This document shows, piece after piece, positions 26,765-35,519 of a stretch of 64,000 nt of DNA. Both the position numbers and the translations under genes were made by a program. Numbering within the stretch: position 1 is the stretch's first letter; each line of letters opens with the position of its first letter. The DNA is from Clostridium sp. (GTDB lineage Bacteria; Bacillota; Clostridia; Lachnospirales; Lachnospiraceae): assembly GCA_023664325.1 (NCBI GenBank), contig JAMPFS010000003.1:1-64000 (forward strand), written 5' to 3'. The notes under the pieces are model-generated. The model had not been told where the DNA came from, did no database searches, and saw only the letters and a program-made list of their open reading frames with translations.

Positions 26765-27295
26765 ATGCAGTATAGGGAAAATACTCTTTTGGAATTGTAT
26801 ACAGACAGTGAAGACAGCTTTAATGTCGGAACAATTTGTTTACAAAATGATACCGAAATACTATTGAAAAGTATTGATGAACAGGGGAAAGAAGCGGGAT
26901 ATTATGTGATAAGCAAGGATTTTGTTCAAAAGGTATTGTATGATACGGTGTATCTGAAAAAAATTTATCTGTATATGGAATGGTGGCAGGAACATACATA
27001 CAAAGAGTGGGTCACTTTTGAAAAAGATATGTTCAGGAAAGAGGACAGTATTTTTACGCAGGCATTGCGTTATGCGCAAGATGCAGGTTTGATCGTCACC
27101 ATTGATGGTTTCATTGAGGAAATATATACCGGATATGTTGAAGAAGTATCGCATGAGATTGTGAAAATAGAATGTCTTGACATATCCAGCGCCTGTGCTA
27201 TGGAGGGGGCGCAGGTCGATTTGAAATCCATTCAGTTCTTAGAGTTTGAAAGCATAGACAACCATTTGCTCCAGTATGCGGCTGAAAATATGTAG
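26765..27295 (+). CDS. Conserved hypothetical protein
   Basis: The 176-residue soluble protein has alternating beta and helical character and no motif I recognise. A short beta-rich N-terminus (INSERT-free, about 1-55) carries a GYYVISKDFVQKVLYD helix, and the C-terminal half repeats the same kind of short strand pattern, so two Sm-like or similar small folds are possible. The ATG at 26765 is preferred, with AGTAGGTG upstream; an in-frame ATG at 26738 gives nine more residues. A bidirectional terminator follows. Confidence 0.65.
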   Translation: MQYRENTLLELYTDSEDSFNVGTICLQNDTEILLKSIDEQGKEAGYYVISKDFVQKVLYDTVYLKKIYLYMEWWQEHTYKEWVTFEKDMFRKEDSIFTQALRYAQDAGLIVTIDGFIEEIYTGYVEEVSHEIVKIECLDISSACAMEGAQVDLKSIQFLEFESIDNHLLQYAAENM

Positions 27296-27300
27296 AGTCC

Positions 27301-27344
27301 AAAAAAACATCTAAACCGGGTTATATAAGGTTTAGATGTTTTTT
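27301..27344. terminator. Bidirectional intrinsic terminator
   Basis: AACATCTAAACC (about 27306-27317) pairs with GGTTTAGATGTT (about 27329-27340). An A run lies upstream and a T run downstream, so it can stop transcription of both converging genes. Confidence 0.9.
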
Positions 27345-27349
27345 GCTTT

Positions 27350-28021
27350 CTAAAAGATATACACGGAAAGCAGATGCAGCACCAAAAGGTGAACCGGGTA
27401 AAACCAGTAGAATACCATTTTCAGTGAAGCGCCACGTTTCCCGTTATAAAGCATAATCAATGGCAGGGCAATCAGGCCGAACAGTTCGGTTGGCCCATAG
27501 AATATATACATAATCAGGGCAGCCAGAACAAGCCGCATCCATGGGCTTTTTTTGGTGAGATAAAACATATTGATTAAAAGAACGCCACCGATGCCATAGT
27601 CGCAATGAACCAGATAGGCGGCGCCCCACATGATAACCAGTGGGATTACGAAAAGGCGGCGGTTGTTCATTTCTTCCAGGCAAAAGATGGAAGAAAGACC
27701 TAAAGCCAGCGTGATAAACACATTCTGATGTGATAAGTCAAACCATGTTCCGCGGAAAGCCAGGTCAAAAGGTATCTCGGATAACAGCGCAAAGATACAT
27801 AAGCGAATCAGATAGTTTACATGGCTCCTTGTGTGATGGAAACCTTCCACGATCAGAAAACAAAAAATTGGAAAAGCAATTCTGCCGATTCCACGGAAAA
27901 CAGCATACTGCGTTGTTTCGGATTCTAAAAAAATATATCCTATATGGTCAATTACCATGCAAATAATGGCAATCATTTTCAGGGTGAAGTTGTCAAAAAG
28001 TCCTTTTGGTTTGTCATCCAT
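27350..28021 (-). CDS. TraX family membrane protein
   Basis: The 223-residue integral membrane protein has the TraX signature opening LKMIAIICMVIDHIGYIF (about residues 14-31), RGIGRIAFPIFCFLIVEGFHHT and LSEIPFDLAF, with roughly seven hydrophobic helices. TraX was first described as the F-pilin N-terminal acetylase; chromosomal copies in Firmicutes have unknown acyltransferase-like roles. AAAGG precedes the ATG. It diverges from the regulator/macrodomain/DarT-like module. Confidence 0.88.
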   Translation of the reverse strand: MDDKPKGLFDNFTLKMIAIICMVIDHIGYIFLESETTQYAVFRGIGRIAFPIFCFLIVEGFHHTRSHVNYLIRLCIFALLSEIPFDLAFRGTWFDLSHQNVFITLALGLSSIFCLEEMNNRRLFVIPLVIMWGAAYLVHCDYGIGGVLLINMFYLTKKSPWMRLVLAALIMYIFYGPTELFGLIALPLIMLYNGKRGASLKMVFYWFYPVHLLVLHLLSVYIF

Positions 28022-28159
28022 AACAGATTAACCTTTCTTCTTAAATTTGCCAGCCGCTTAAAATTAAGTATCCGCTTTCTAAAGTATAGCAGAGGATTTC
28101 CATTCGGACAATCATTTTTCCATATATTTCAGAAAAAACTCAAAAATAAACGGAATTGT

Positions 28160-28187
28160 TGATTTTTTTAATAAAATTGTTTATAAT
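28160..28187 (+). promoter_or_regulatory. Promoter of the DarTG-like module
   Basis: TTGATT (28160-28165) and TATAAT (28182-28187) are separated by 16 nt, 17 nt before the ATG of the XRE regulator. The short leader and the encoded regulator suggest autoregulation; no clear palindromic operator is visible. Confidence 0.6.
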
Positions 28188-28204
28188 ATATAAGGGGTGA
28201 TGGT

Positions 28205-28423
28205 ATGAGAATAGATGAACAGTTAAAAATACTATCGGTTAAAACTAACATGACTTTTGCAGAAATCGGTGAAAAAATTGATAAGTCACCACAGGCATTT
28301 TCCCAGAAAATGAAACGGGGCAACTATACTTTGGATGAATTGGAGGAGATAGCTAGGGCTACAGGAACAAAAGTTATATGTTATTTTGAATTGCCAAATG
28401 GCGAAATTATCAAATTGGTATAG
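28205..28423 (+). CDS. Small XRE/Cro-C1-type DNA-binding regulator
   Basis: The 72-residue protein is a single helix-turn-helix domain (about residues 8-62; MTFAEIGEKIDKSPQAFSQK as the HTH core) plus a short beta hairpin tail. Such small XRE proteins typically repress their own toxin-antitoxin operon. The GGGGTGATGGT before the ATG gives a modest ribosome site. The stop lies 11 nt before the macrodomain gene, and the three genes share an A/T-rich composition unlike the flanks. Confidence 0.88.
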   Translation: MRIDEQLKILSVKTNMTFAEIGEKIDKSPQAFSQKMKRGNYTLDELEEIARATGTKVICYFELPNGEIIKLV

Positions 28424-28434
28424 GAGGGTTGAAT

Positions 28435-29304
28435 ATGCTGAAATATGTAGAAGGTGATTTATTTTGTAGTCCTGCTCAAGTTTTGGTTAATACTGTGAAT
28501 ACAGTAGGGGTGATGGGAAAAGGAATTGCCTTAGAGTTTAAAAAGCGTTATCCTGAAATGTTTTTACACTATAAAGAACAGTGTGATAAGCATAAGTTGG
28601 TTATTGGAAAACTAATGTTGTGGTATGAGCCGGATCACTGGGTTCTTCAATTTCCGACGAAAGAACATTGGCGAAGTTCCTCCAAAATGGAGTATATTGA
28701 AAAAGGGTTGATGGCTTTTGTACGTAAATATGCCGATTATAATATTTCGTCTGTTGCTTTTCCAAAGTTGGGATGCGGAAATGGTGAACTTAATTGGAAT
28801 GAAGTGAAACCGTTAATGGAAAAGTATTTAAAGGATTTACCGATAGAAGTTTATATTTATTTAGGCAAAGGTCAATTGAATAAGCCAGAACACAAATATC
28901 AAAATGAAAAGGATGATTTATTAAAAGAGAATGCTAAAGATTTATCGTTTACGGGAATTCAAGACATGATTTGCTATCACACACTTATTATGCCGATAGA
29001 ATTTGAACATAATGGAGATTTGTGGAAAGCATATTGGAAGAAAGGAAAAAAATTAACATTTGAAAAAGATTCAAAAATTATAGAACTTGATACAGAAAAT
29101 GTACACCAGATATGGGATGAGATTTGTATTAAAAGATTATTCTCTACAAACAAAGAAGATGATATTGCGTTGCTTTATAGTTTCCTAACAAGGATGGGAT
29201 ATCTACAACAGGTAAAGATTCAGGCTGAACAGGGAGAGAATATGTTTAAAGGATATCAGTTAGAATTAGGGAAGGGACGTACTTATTTGGTAAAGGAGGA
29301 GTAG
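28435..29304 (+). CDS. DarG-like macrodomain protein (putative DNA ADP-ribosyl glycohydrolase antitoxin)
   Basis: The 289-residue protein has an N-terminal macrodomain (about 1-150) with DarG/TARG1-type motifs: GDLF, VNTVNTVGVMGKGIALEFK (about 17-35), FPTKEHWR and FPKLGCGNGELNW (about 109-121). DarG removes ADP-ribose from DNA and neutralises DarT. The C-terminal half (about 160-289) is not recognised; in canonical DarG this region binds the toxin. The ATG at 28435 has AGGAGGG 6-7 nt upstream. The stop is followed within 1 nt by the DarT-like gene. The order regulator-antitoxin-toxin is opposite to the classical darT-darG order. Confidence 0.85.
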   Translation: MLKYVEGDLFCSPAQVLVNTVNTVGVMGKGIALEFKKRYPEMFLHYKEQCDKHKLVIGKLMLWYEPDHWVLQFPTKEHWRSSSKMEYIEKGLMAFVRKYADYNISSVAFPKLGCGNGELNWNEVKPLMEKYLKDLPIEVYIYLGKGQLNKPEHKYQNEKDDLLKENAKDLSFTGIQDMICYHTLIMPIEFEHNGDLWKAYWKKGKKLTFEKDSKIIELDTENVHQIWDEICIKRLFSTNKEDDIALLYSFLTRMGYLQQVKIQAEQGENMFKGYQLELGKGRTYLVKEE

Positions 29305-29305
29305 C

Positions 29306-30331
29306 ATGACATATGATGAAATAATTAGTATAAATTGCAATACTAGTTCAAACGTTAGTTGGTGGCCTCGTTATGCTTTTCATTATACTGATGTTTCAAA
29401 TGCTATAGGAATTCTTAAAGAGGGTACAATTTATAGCCGATTTGATGCGAATCGTAAGCAATTAATGAGTAATGATAATGCAAGCAGACAGGTTATAGAC
29501 ATGACATATTCTGGGGCAACATCAAGTGTTAGATTTTATTATAGACCATTGACACCTACGCAATTTCACAATGAAGGATACAAGCATCCTATGTTAAGAT
29601 ATTGTGGTGATAGTAATGCAAATGTTCCTGTGCCTATTTTTTTCCTGTTTGACCTTAAAACCATATTAAGTATGGAGGGTACACAATTTTCCGAGCAATC
29701 ACTCGCAGGGGGTGGAGGGGTTCTTTACCAAGGAGAAGAAGCTTTTTCTGGTTTGAATTTTGCCCAGATATATAAAAATGGTTATATGGAGAATATTGAC
29801 ATAGAAAAAAAGTATAGGCATGCTGAAATTGTTTTTCCAGGTTCTTTTCCTATTGATAGTTCCATAAAAAATATTGTATGCCGTAACGATATTGAGAGAG
29901 CTACTTTACTTAATTTATTAAGAAAGGAAGATCCTAAATCTTTTTCAAAATATAAAGATTTAGTTGTCGTGTGTAATGAGTGCTTTGAGAATAATGGACT
30001 GTTTATTACTCAATGCAATTATTATGGCACTAGGGCTGCAATAGTTTTTGCTAAAACTGCAAAAAAAATACAATATACTTTAAAATACAAAAATAGTCCT
30101 TCGGATTCATTGTTATTAAATGCAGAGGCTGAATTTGAGTGGATGCATTCAAGCAATATGATTTTAAGGCAAGGGTGTAGATTTAAAATAGATTATGAAA
30201 AGTCTGAACATATGACTTTTGCTAATTTGAATAAACCTAATGGAGCTACGGCACTATATATGAAAATATATATTGAAAAAAGGTTAGTTTGTTATATGTG
30301 TTGGCAACTGGCTGATTCTGCTTTGTTGTAA
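29306..30331 (+). CDS. DarT-like ADP-ribosyltransferase (DUF4433 family), putative toxin
   Basis: The roughly 210-residue N-terminal part matches the DarT pattern: FHYTDVSNAIGILKEG (His27), SVRFYYRPLTPTQF (Arg80), PIFFLFD and the putative catalytic Glu174 in RHAEIVFPGSFPI. DarT modifies single-stranded DNA bases using NAD+, blocking replication; DarTG systems act in phage defence. Residues about 215-341 form an extra, beta-rich C-terminal domain not present in short DarT proteins, with NEAEFEWMH-like strands and a late CYMCW. AGGAGGAG precedes the ATG and overlaps the macrodomain stop. Substrate base and phage role are inference. Confidence 0.8.
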   Translation: MTYDEIISINCNTSSNVSWWPRYAFHYTDVSNAIGILKEGTIYSRFDANRKQLMSNDNASRQVIDMTYSGATSSVRFYYRPLTPTQFHNEGYKHPMLRYCGDSNANVPVPIFFLFDLKTILSMEGTQFSEQSLAGGGGVLYQGEEAFSGLNFAQIYKNGYMENIDIEKKYRHAEIVFPGSFPIDSSIKNIVCRNDIERATLLNLLRKEDPKSFSKYKDLVVVCNECFENNGLFITQCNYYGTRAAIVFAKTAKKIQYTLKYKNSPSDSLLLNAEAEFEWMHSSNMILRQGCRFKIDYEKSEHMTFANLNKPNGATALYMKIYIEKRLVCYMCWQLADSALL

Positions 30332-30423
30332 AATCCATGATTTCGTACTAGAATAGGGCGTTTACTACACCATTTTTTGAAAGAGCTTTGAAATGAAAAA
30401 TAAAAGAACGGATAAAAAACATG

Positions 30424-30463
30424 GCAACAGGTTTTTATTAAAAAAGGCTGTTGCTCGTTTTAT
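30424..30463 (+). terminator. Terminator of the DarTG-like operon
   Basis: GCAACAG (30424-30430) pairs with CTGTTGC (30448-30454) and the stem continues inward with T5/A5 runs, followed by TCGTTTTATTTT. It lies 93 nt after the DarT-like stop. Confidence 0.7.
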
Positions 30464-30948
30464 TTTGAGGAAATTTATGTGCATTGTGGAAATGTGCATG
30501 CAGGCACCTAGCTAATGTATTCATGTGTGGTGGTTTTTAAATGTCTTAAAATAACGCTTTCATTGGGCAAAAGAAGAAGGAAAATAAAATATAAGGAACG
30601 AAAAAGAAATTCAGAAAATATTTCAAGAGATAATATATTACGGGAATTGATATTAAGAATCTTGTTAATCTTATGTGAAAAGGTGTAATTATTTTGTATA
30701 CTATTGATGATACTGTATCTTAATTTATAACGAGGTGCGGTATTTTTTGAAGGTTGTGGATAACAGCATAACCAAAATCAGGGAAATGTGGACAAAACTA
30801 CGGAAACTCAAAAAAAAGAAGGTAGCATTTATATTAAAATGTTGATATAATAGCAATAATAATGTCTATATGCAGGTGTTGACCCAATCGTTGCCCCTCA
30901 TGAGACCGAGTGATGCGAAGGGCGGATTTAGAAAAGGAGAAAGGTAAC
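30464..30948 (+). promoter_or_regulatory. Long intergenic region with DnaA-box-like sites before the DivIVA-like gene
   Basis: No gene is visible here. TGTGGATAA (about 30755-30763) is a perfect DnaA box complement and TGTGGACAA (about 30787-30795) a near match. About 30776-30813 matches 17-54 at 30 of 38 positions, and in both places a promoter follows. A TATAAT (about 30845) could be the -10 of the DivIVA-like gene. Another TATACT lies near 30697. AAAGGAG precedes the ATG at 30949. The sites are motif matches only. Confidence 0.4.
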
Positions 30949-31872
30949 ATGGCAAGAGAGGAAAGATTCAAAACAGTATCCTTTGGTGGATATGATAAAG
31001 TTGCGGTAGAGCAGTATATTGAAGAGATGCGAAAGGAGCATATGCAGGATATTGCCGATTTAAAGCAGACCATCAGCAAGCTTTCTGAAACCGTGAAGAG
31101 TTTGCAGCTTGTCAAGGACAGTATGAGTTCCGAGAATAACCAGGCAATTGAAAATATGCAGAAATATAATGAATCCCTACAGCAGGAATTGGAAAAGGCA
31201 AATAGAAAGCTCGCCGAGCAGGAGGAGAATGCAAAGGATTACACGAGTAAAATGGAGGCAATCTCCAAAACCCTGGTAGAGACGAATGAGCGCTGTACCG
31301 CTATGATGAAGGAGGCGGAAGAAAAGAGTAATAAAATGCTTTCCGAGGCGGAGGAAAACAGCAAGCAGATGCTGGTTTCCGCAAAGGAGGAGAGTGATAA
31401 GCTTTTAACAAGCGCAAAGACAGAGAGTATGAACATGTTAACGGATGCAGAGAATAGAAGTCAGAACCTTTTAAAAGACAGCGAGAGGCAGAGTAACAAC
31501 ATTATGCGCCGCGCAGAGGAGGAAAGAGACAAGCTCCGTGTCCGTGCAGAGGAGGAATATAAGCAGTCCTGTGCAAAGACAGAGTCCGAGTGCCGCAAGC
31601 TTTTAACGGCTGCGCAGGAGGAAAAAGACAAGATGCTTTCAGAGGCAAGGGAGAAGGTAGTAACCATCCGCGGTTCCATGAAACGGGAGTGTGAAAATGT
31701 AAGTACTTATATGGCAAGCCTCATGGAATCTGTAGAGGGCGTTGTGAGGGCATGTAATGAGACAAAGATGATTTCAGATAAAGCATTTGGCGGCATTGGC
31801 AAGCAGCCGGAGCATCCGGCTCTTGCTGACAGTGAAGATGATGAGATTCCACAGATTAAATTCCAGCAATAG
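30949..31872 (+). CDS. DivIVA-like coiled-coil protein
   Basis: The 307-residue protein starts with FKTVSFGGYDKVAVEQYIEEM (split here at about residues 6-26), which resembles the DivIVA membrane-curvature domain. Almost all the rest (about 25-270) is coiled coil. In about 130-245 there are loosely repeated 11-12 residue units of the A-(K/E)-x-E-(S/A)-x-x-(L/M)-L type. DivIVA-family proteins mark poles and septa and recruit partners. AAAGGAG precedes the ATG at 30949; the frame extends upstream without a site. It precedes the PAS/GAF sensor by 51 nt, so the two are probably cotranscribed. Confidence 0.8.
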   Translation: MAREERFKTVSFGGYDKVAVEQYIEEMRKEHMQDIADLKQTISKLSETVKSLQLVKDSMSSENNQAIENMQKYNESLQQELEKANRKLAEQEENAKDYTSKMEAISKTLVETNERCTAMMKEAEEKSNKMLSEAEENSKQMLVSAKEESDKLLTSAKTESMNMLTDAENRSQNLLKDSERQSNNIMRRAEEERDKLRVRAEEEYKQSCAKTESECRKLLTAAQEEKDKMLSEAREKVVTIRGSMKRECENVSTYMASLMESVEGVVRACNETKMISDKAFGGIGKQPEHPALADSEDDEIPQIKFQQ

Positions 31873-31923
31873 GAGTTGTCTCGTATGAGCAGGATGAACA
31901 GTCAGAAATAGTAGGAGATCAGT

Positions 31924-34416
31924 ATGAGTAAAGAACGTATCGCTAGCTACAAACAGTTTGCAGAAAGCATAGAATACCCGATGGTAATATTTGAGGCGGA
32001 GACAGGCAAGGTGCTTTATATCAATTACGAAGCCGAGCTTGTGATTGGCAAGCAGATAGAACACTTGCAGATGGAATCCGGAAGAACGATGGTAAAGAAG
32101 GATTTCTGGGAGATGCTTCACAGCAGAAAAAGTATTATGTGGCACAGGCTCCGGCTTGTGGCAGATGAACATGAGTATGCTGTCAGCGGTCTTATAAATG
32201 AGATAGATTTGGATGGAACGCTTGTCTACACGGTTCTTTTTGAATCACAGATGAAGCTTGGGAGCCTTGTGTTGGAACGTGTGCTTTCCCAGGCGGGAAT
32301 TGTGTCATTATATGTAGCAAAACATGAGCAGGATTACAGGGTGGAGTTTGCCTCCAAGAATATTAATGTATATGGGTATACCAGTGAGCAGTTGTATGAC
32401 AGCAAAATCTCTCTGATAGAGCTGGTATGTGAACAGGACAGAGGGCGTGTGAGAGAGGCTATAAGGCAGGCTGCTGCAAAGCATGAGGAAGCGCTTGTGT
32501 TGGAGTGTCGAATGTTTACGGAAGCGAGGGAACTTGTGCCGATTCGACTCCATGTACATTATGTATATAATGAATATGGGAATTTTGAGGCAATTGAGCT
32601 GTTGCTATTCGATCTGCGGGATGAGATGTACCGCAAAAATGAAAGTGATTATTTGAATCATGCGATTGACAAGATGAAAAGCGTGGTTTTAGTTAAGACA
32701 TACAAGCCGGGCAAGCGGGAGCTTGCTTATATTTCCTCGAATGCAGGCATGGTTGGCATGAACGTGGAGGCATTGAAAAGAGGATATAAGCTGACGGAGG
32801 ATTATATTCACCCGGATGACAGGGATCAGGTGATTGAGACCATTTACCGGGCGATTGCCGGTGGAGTGACGGACTATGTCCATACCTATCGTATGGTGAG
32901 GGATGATGGCAAACAGATCTGGGTGCTCAATGAGCTTACTGTCAACCGCAATGAGGATGGTGAAGCACAGATTTCATTTTTGCTGACGGATATCACCGAG
33001 CAGAAAATAATGGAACAGGAGCTGGCTGCTGCAAGAGAAAGCTTTTCGGACGAAGTAATGCCTGCGGATAACAAAGAGATTGAAATGCCGGTTATTGAAC
33101 AGACAGATAAGGAAGTGTTAGAACGGCTTCAGGAGCTGACGGAAGCGATAAATGGGCAGACAGATTATTATAATGTTGTGCTGGACACAGAAGGACATTT
33201 GATTACAAAGCCGGTGGGTCCTATGAAGGATATGGGGCAGTTCTACGATTTGGTGGAACGTCCGCAATTTAAGGAACAATTTGCAGAAATATCAGAGCGT
33301 GTAAAGGAGCAGATTATTCCGATCAGTACGACATTTACCGTGGATATGTTAGAGGTTCACATGGTATTTGCGCCGCTTATGATTAGGGAAACGGTGGCTG
33401 CTTACTGGGTGCTGACAGATTTTAACAATAAAGAGATTATTATTCTTGGTGATATGGCGCAAAAGCAGTGGAAACTGGCAAATATGATTGCCAAAAGCTT
33501 TTATGCAGATGAGATAGCTGAGAGAGAGAGCAGGCTTCGGAAGTTTTCAGAAATGCAGCTTGATAAGGAGCAGCAGGGAAGGAAACTTATGAGCGAGCTT
33601 ATGGAAGTAATGGTGGAAAAAGGCGAATCGGCAATTGTCGAAATTTGTCAGAAAGCTGCATTTTACATGGATGTTGCGAATATTGGCATCTATGTTGAGA
33701 ATAAAGAGAATGGAAATGCGGAAAAATACTACACATGGAATCATACAGGAGAAGAGTTGGAATTTTTTGACAAAATGCAAATGTCGGCTGCGGAATACAA
33801 GAATTACAAGAAACAGATGGGTGACAGGAAAGTGCTGGCTTTGAACAGCGCATCCCAGAAGGAATCTGTCAAAGAGATGCTCTATTATTCGGGAGCAAAA
33901 TCCATGCTGATTGCATCGTTAATGGTGGGGGATAAAGTAAAGGGATACATGGTGTTTGCGGATACCGTAAAGGCGCATTTGTTTGAGGAGCGCGATATGG
34001 AGTTTGGCGCTATGGTAAGCAATCTGTTTGCAGACATGCTGTTCCGTGGCAGAAAAGACCGCAACAGTGGTATTTCAAAGGGAAGTTTCCTAGAGGTTTA
34101 TGAGCATATCCGTGAGGCTGTGTTCATGAAGGATAACCGTGCGGGGGATATCGTTTATGCGAACAAGGCAATGGGTAAATTGTTTGGATATGACGTGGTT
34201 GGCATGGCTGCAAAAGACATTGTCTATGATGAGATGGAACACTACAAAAAAATGGGTGGTGTACGGAAACGATTTATTGCTAATAAAAAAGTCACAAAAT
34301 GGCAAAGCTATATGAAAGAGCTGGATCAGATTATGAATATTGTAGAGGTACCTTTAGATGCTTTTGATGGAGATTACAGTCTGATTATTCTTAAGAAGAG
34401 CAAAAATAAAAAGTGA
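31924..34416 (+). CDS. Multi-PAS/GAF sensor protein with no recognisable output domain
   Basis: The 830-residue soluble protein contains PAS-like domains at about 12-105, 118-230 and 243-365 (the last ends in the PAC-like FLLTDITEQ). A PocR-like sensory segment may lie at about 400-500, a coiled coil at 505-560, a GAF domain at about 565-710 and a final PAS-like domain at about 720-825. No histidine kinase, GGDEF, EAL, HD-GYP, phosphatase or DNA-binding domain is visible, and the final PAS domain ends the protein. It follows a DivIVA-like gene and precedes the mbl/flagellar-rod operon, so it may be a signal-responsive scaffold. That role is inference. Confidence 0.82.
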   Translation: MSKERIASYKQFAESIEYPMVIFEAETGKVLYINYEAELVIGKQIEHLQMESGRTMVKKDFWEMLHSRKSIMWHRLRLVADEHEYAVSGLINEIDLDGTLVYTVLFESQMKLGSLVLERVLSQAGIVSLYVAKHEQDYRVEFASKNINVYGYTSEQLYDSKISLIELVCEQDRGRVREAIRQAAAKHEEALVLECRMFTEARELVPIRLHVHYVYNEYGNFEAIELLLFDLRDEMYRKNESDYLNHAIDKMKSVVLVKTYKPGKRELAYISSNAGMVGMNVEALKRGYKLTEDYIHPDDRDQVIETIYRAIAGGVTDYVHTYRMVRDDGKQIWVLNELTVNRNEDGEAQISFLLTDITEQKIMEQELAAARESFSDEVMPADNKEIEMPVIEQTDKEVLERLQELTEAINGQTDYYNVVLDTEGHLITKPVGPMKDMGQFYDLVERPQFKEQFAEISERVKEQIIPISTTFTVDMLEVHMVFAPLMIRETVAAYWVLTDFNNKEIIILGDMAQKQWKLANMIAKSFYADEIAERESRLRKFSEMQLDKEQQGRKLMSELMEVMVEKGESAIVEICQKAAFYMDVANIGIYVENKENGNAEKYYTWNHTGEELEFFDKMQMSAAEYKNYKKQMGDRKVLALNSASQKESVKEMLYYSGAKSMLIASLMVGDKVKGYMVFADTVKAHLFEERDMEFGAMVSNLFADMLFRGRKDRNSGISKGSFLEVYEHIREAVFMKDNRAGDIVYANKAMGKLFGYDVVGMAAKDIVYDEMEHYKKMGGVRKRFIANKKVTKWQSYMKELDQIMNIVEVPLDAFDGDYSLIILKKSKNKK

Positions 34417-34458
34417 CCTTAATATTTTTTATGATACAGAAAATTATAGTAAAAGGTG

Positions 34459-34485
34459 TTAAGTTCTATAAAAATATGCCGATAT
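34459..34485 (+). promoter_or_regulatory. Sigma-D (FliA-type) promoter of the mbl-flhO-flhP operon
   Basis: TTAA (34459-34462), 15 nt, then a perfect GCCGATAT (34478-34485) is the best sigma-D match in the window. It starts the transcript for mbl and the two rod genes. AAGGAG precedes mbl. Confidence 0.8.
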
Positions 34486-34504
34486 ATAAGAAAGGAGTAC
34501 GAAT

Positions 34505-35503
34505 ATGGCAAGTTCAGATATAGGAATTGATTTGGGAACAGCAAGCATTCTCGTATATGTAAAGGGGAAGGGTGTTGTTCTAAAGGAGCCATCCGTTGTG
34601 GCATATGACCGTGACACCAACCGCATCAAGGCGATTGGCGAGGAAGCGAGAATGATGCTTGGAAGAACGCCGGGCAATATTGTGGCGGTAAGACCACTCA
34701 GGCAGGGTGTTATTTCCGATTACCGTGTTACAGAGAAGATGCTTAAGTATTTTATACAGAAAGCGGTGGGTAAGAGTTTCTTCGGAAGAAGACCGAGAAT
34801 TTCCGTGTGTGTGCCAAGCGGCGTTACAGAAGTTGAGAAAAAAGCGGTTGAGGATGCAACTTACCAGGCAGGGGCGCGGGATGTGTCCATTATCGAGGAG
34901 CCGGTAGCTGCGGCAATTGGAGCCGGAATTGATATCGCAAGACCATGCGGCAATATGATTGTGGATATTGGTGGTGGAACAGCAGATATTGCAGTGATTT
35001 CCCTGGGAGGAACCGTAGTGAGTACTTCCATTAAGACAGCAGGGGATGACTTCGATGAGGCGATTGTGCGTTATATGAGAAAAAAGCATAATCTTTTGAT
35101 TGGGGAACGTACAGCAGAGGAGATTAAGATTCAGATTGGCACCTGTTACCGCCGTCCGGAGAATCTCACGTTGGATATCCGGGGACGTAACCTTGTGACG
35201 GGACTTCCGAGAACGGTTACCGTGACTTCGGATGAGACGGTAGAGGCATTAGAGGAGGTAACAGAGCAGATTATTGAGGCTGTTCATTCCGTACTTGAAA
35301 AGACGCCTCCGGAGCTTGCAGCAGATATTGCAGATCGCGGTATTGTGTTGACAGGTGGTGGAGCGCTGCTTCACGGTTTGGAGGAATTGATTGAGGAAGA
35401 GACCGGTATCACAACGATGACCGCAGAGGATCCACTTACCTGTGTGGCAATCGGAACCGGCAAATATATTGAGTTTCTAAGTGGCGTAGCAGAAGAGGAA
35501 TAG
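34505..35503 (+). CDS. mbl: MreB/Mbl-family actin-like rod-shape protein
   Basis: The 332-residue protein has actin-fold signatures: GIDLGTASILVY (phosphate 1, about residues 8-19), VDIGGGTADIAVIS (phosphate 2, about 157-170) and the adenosine motif GIVLTGGGALL (about 280-290). MreB-family filaments guide lateral cell-wall synthesis. The position directly before flhO and flhP matches the mbl-flhO-flhP order of Bacillus, hence the Mbl call. A sigma-D promoter drives it, so its expression is tied to motility; another MreB presumably exists elsewhere. Confidence 0.92.
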   Translation: MASSDIGIDLGTASILVYVKGKGVVLKEPSVVAYDRDTNRIKAIGEEARMMLGRTPGNIVAVRPLRQGVISDYRVTEKMLKYFIQKAVGKSFFGRRPRISVCVPSGVTEVEKKAVEDATYQAGARDVSIIEEPVAAAIGAGIDIARPCGNMIVDIGGGTADIAVISLGGTVVSTSIKTAGDDFDEAIVRYMRKKHNLLIGERTAEEIKIQIGTCYRRPENLTLDIRGRNLVTGLPRTVTVTSDETVEALEEVTEQIIEAVHSVLEKTPPELAADIADRGIVLTGGGALLHGLEELIEEETGITTMTAEDPLTCVAIGTGKYIEFLSGVAEEE

Positions 35504-35519
35504 CAAAGGAGTTGACAAG

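Noticed and set aside
30464..30754. Small genes in the long gap after the DarT-like gene
   Set aside because: No frame with a ribosome site and useful length was found; the DNA is A/T-rich with scattered stops.
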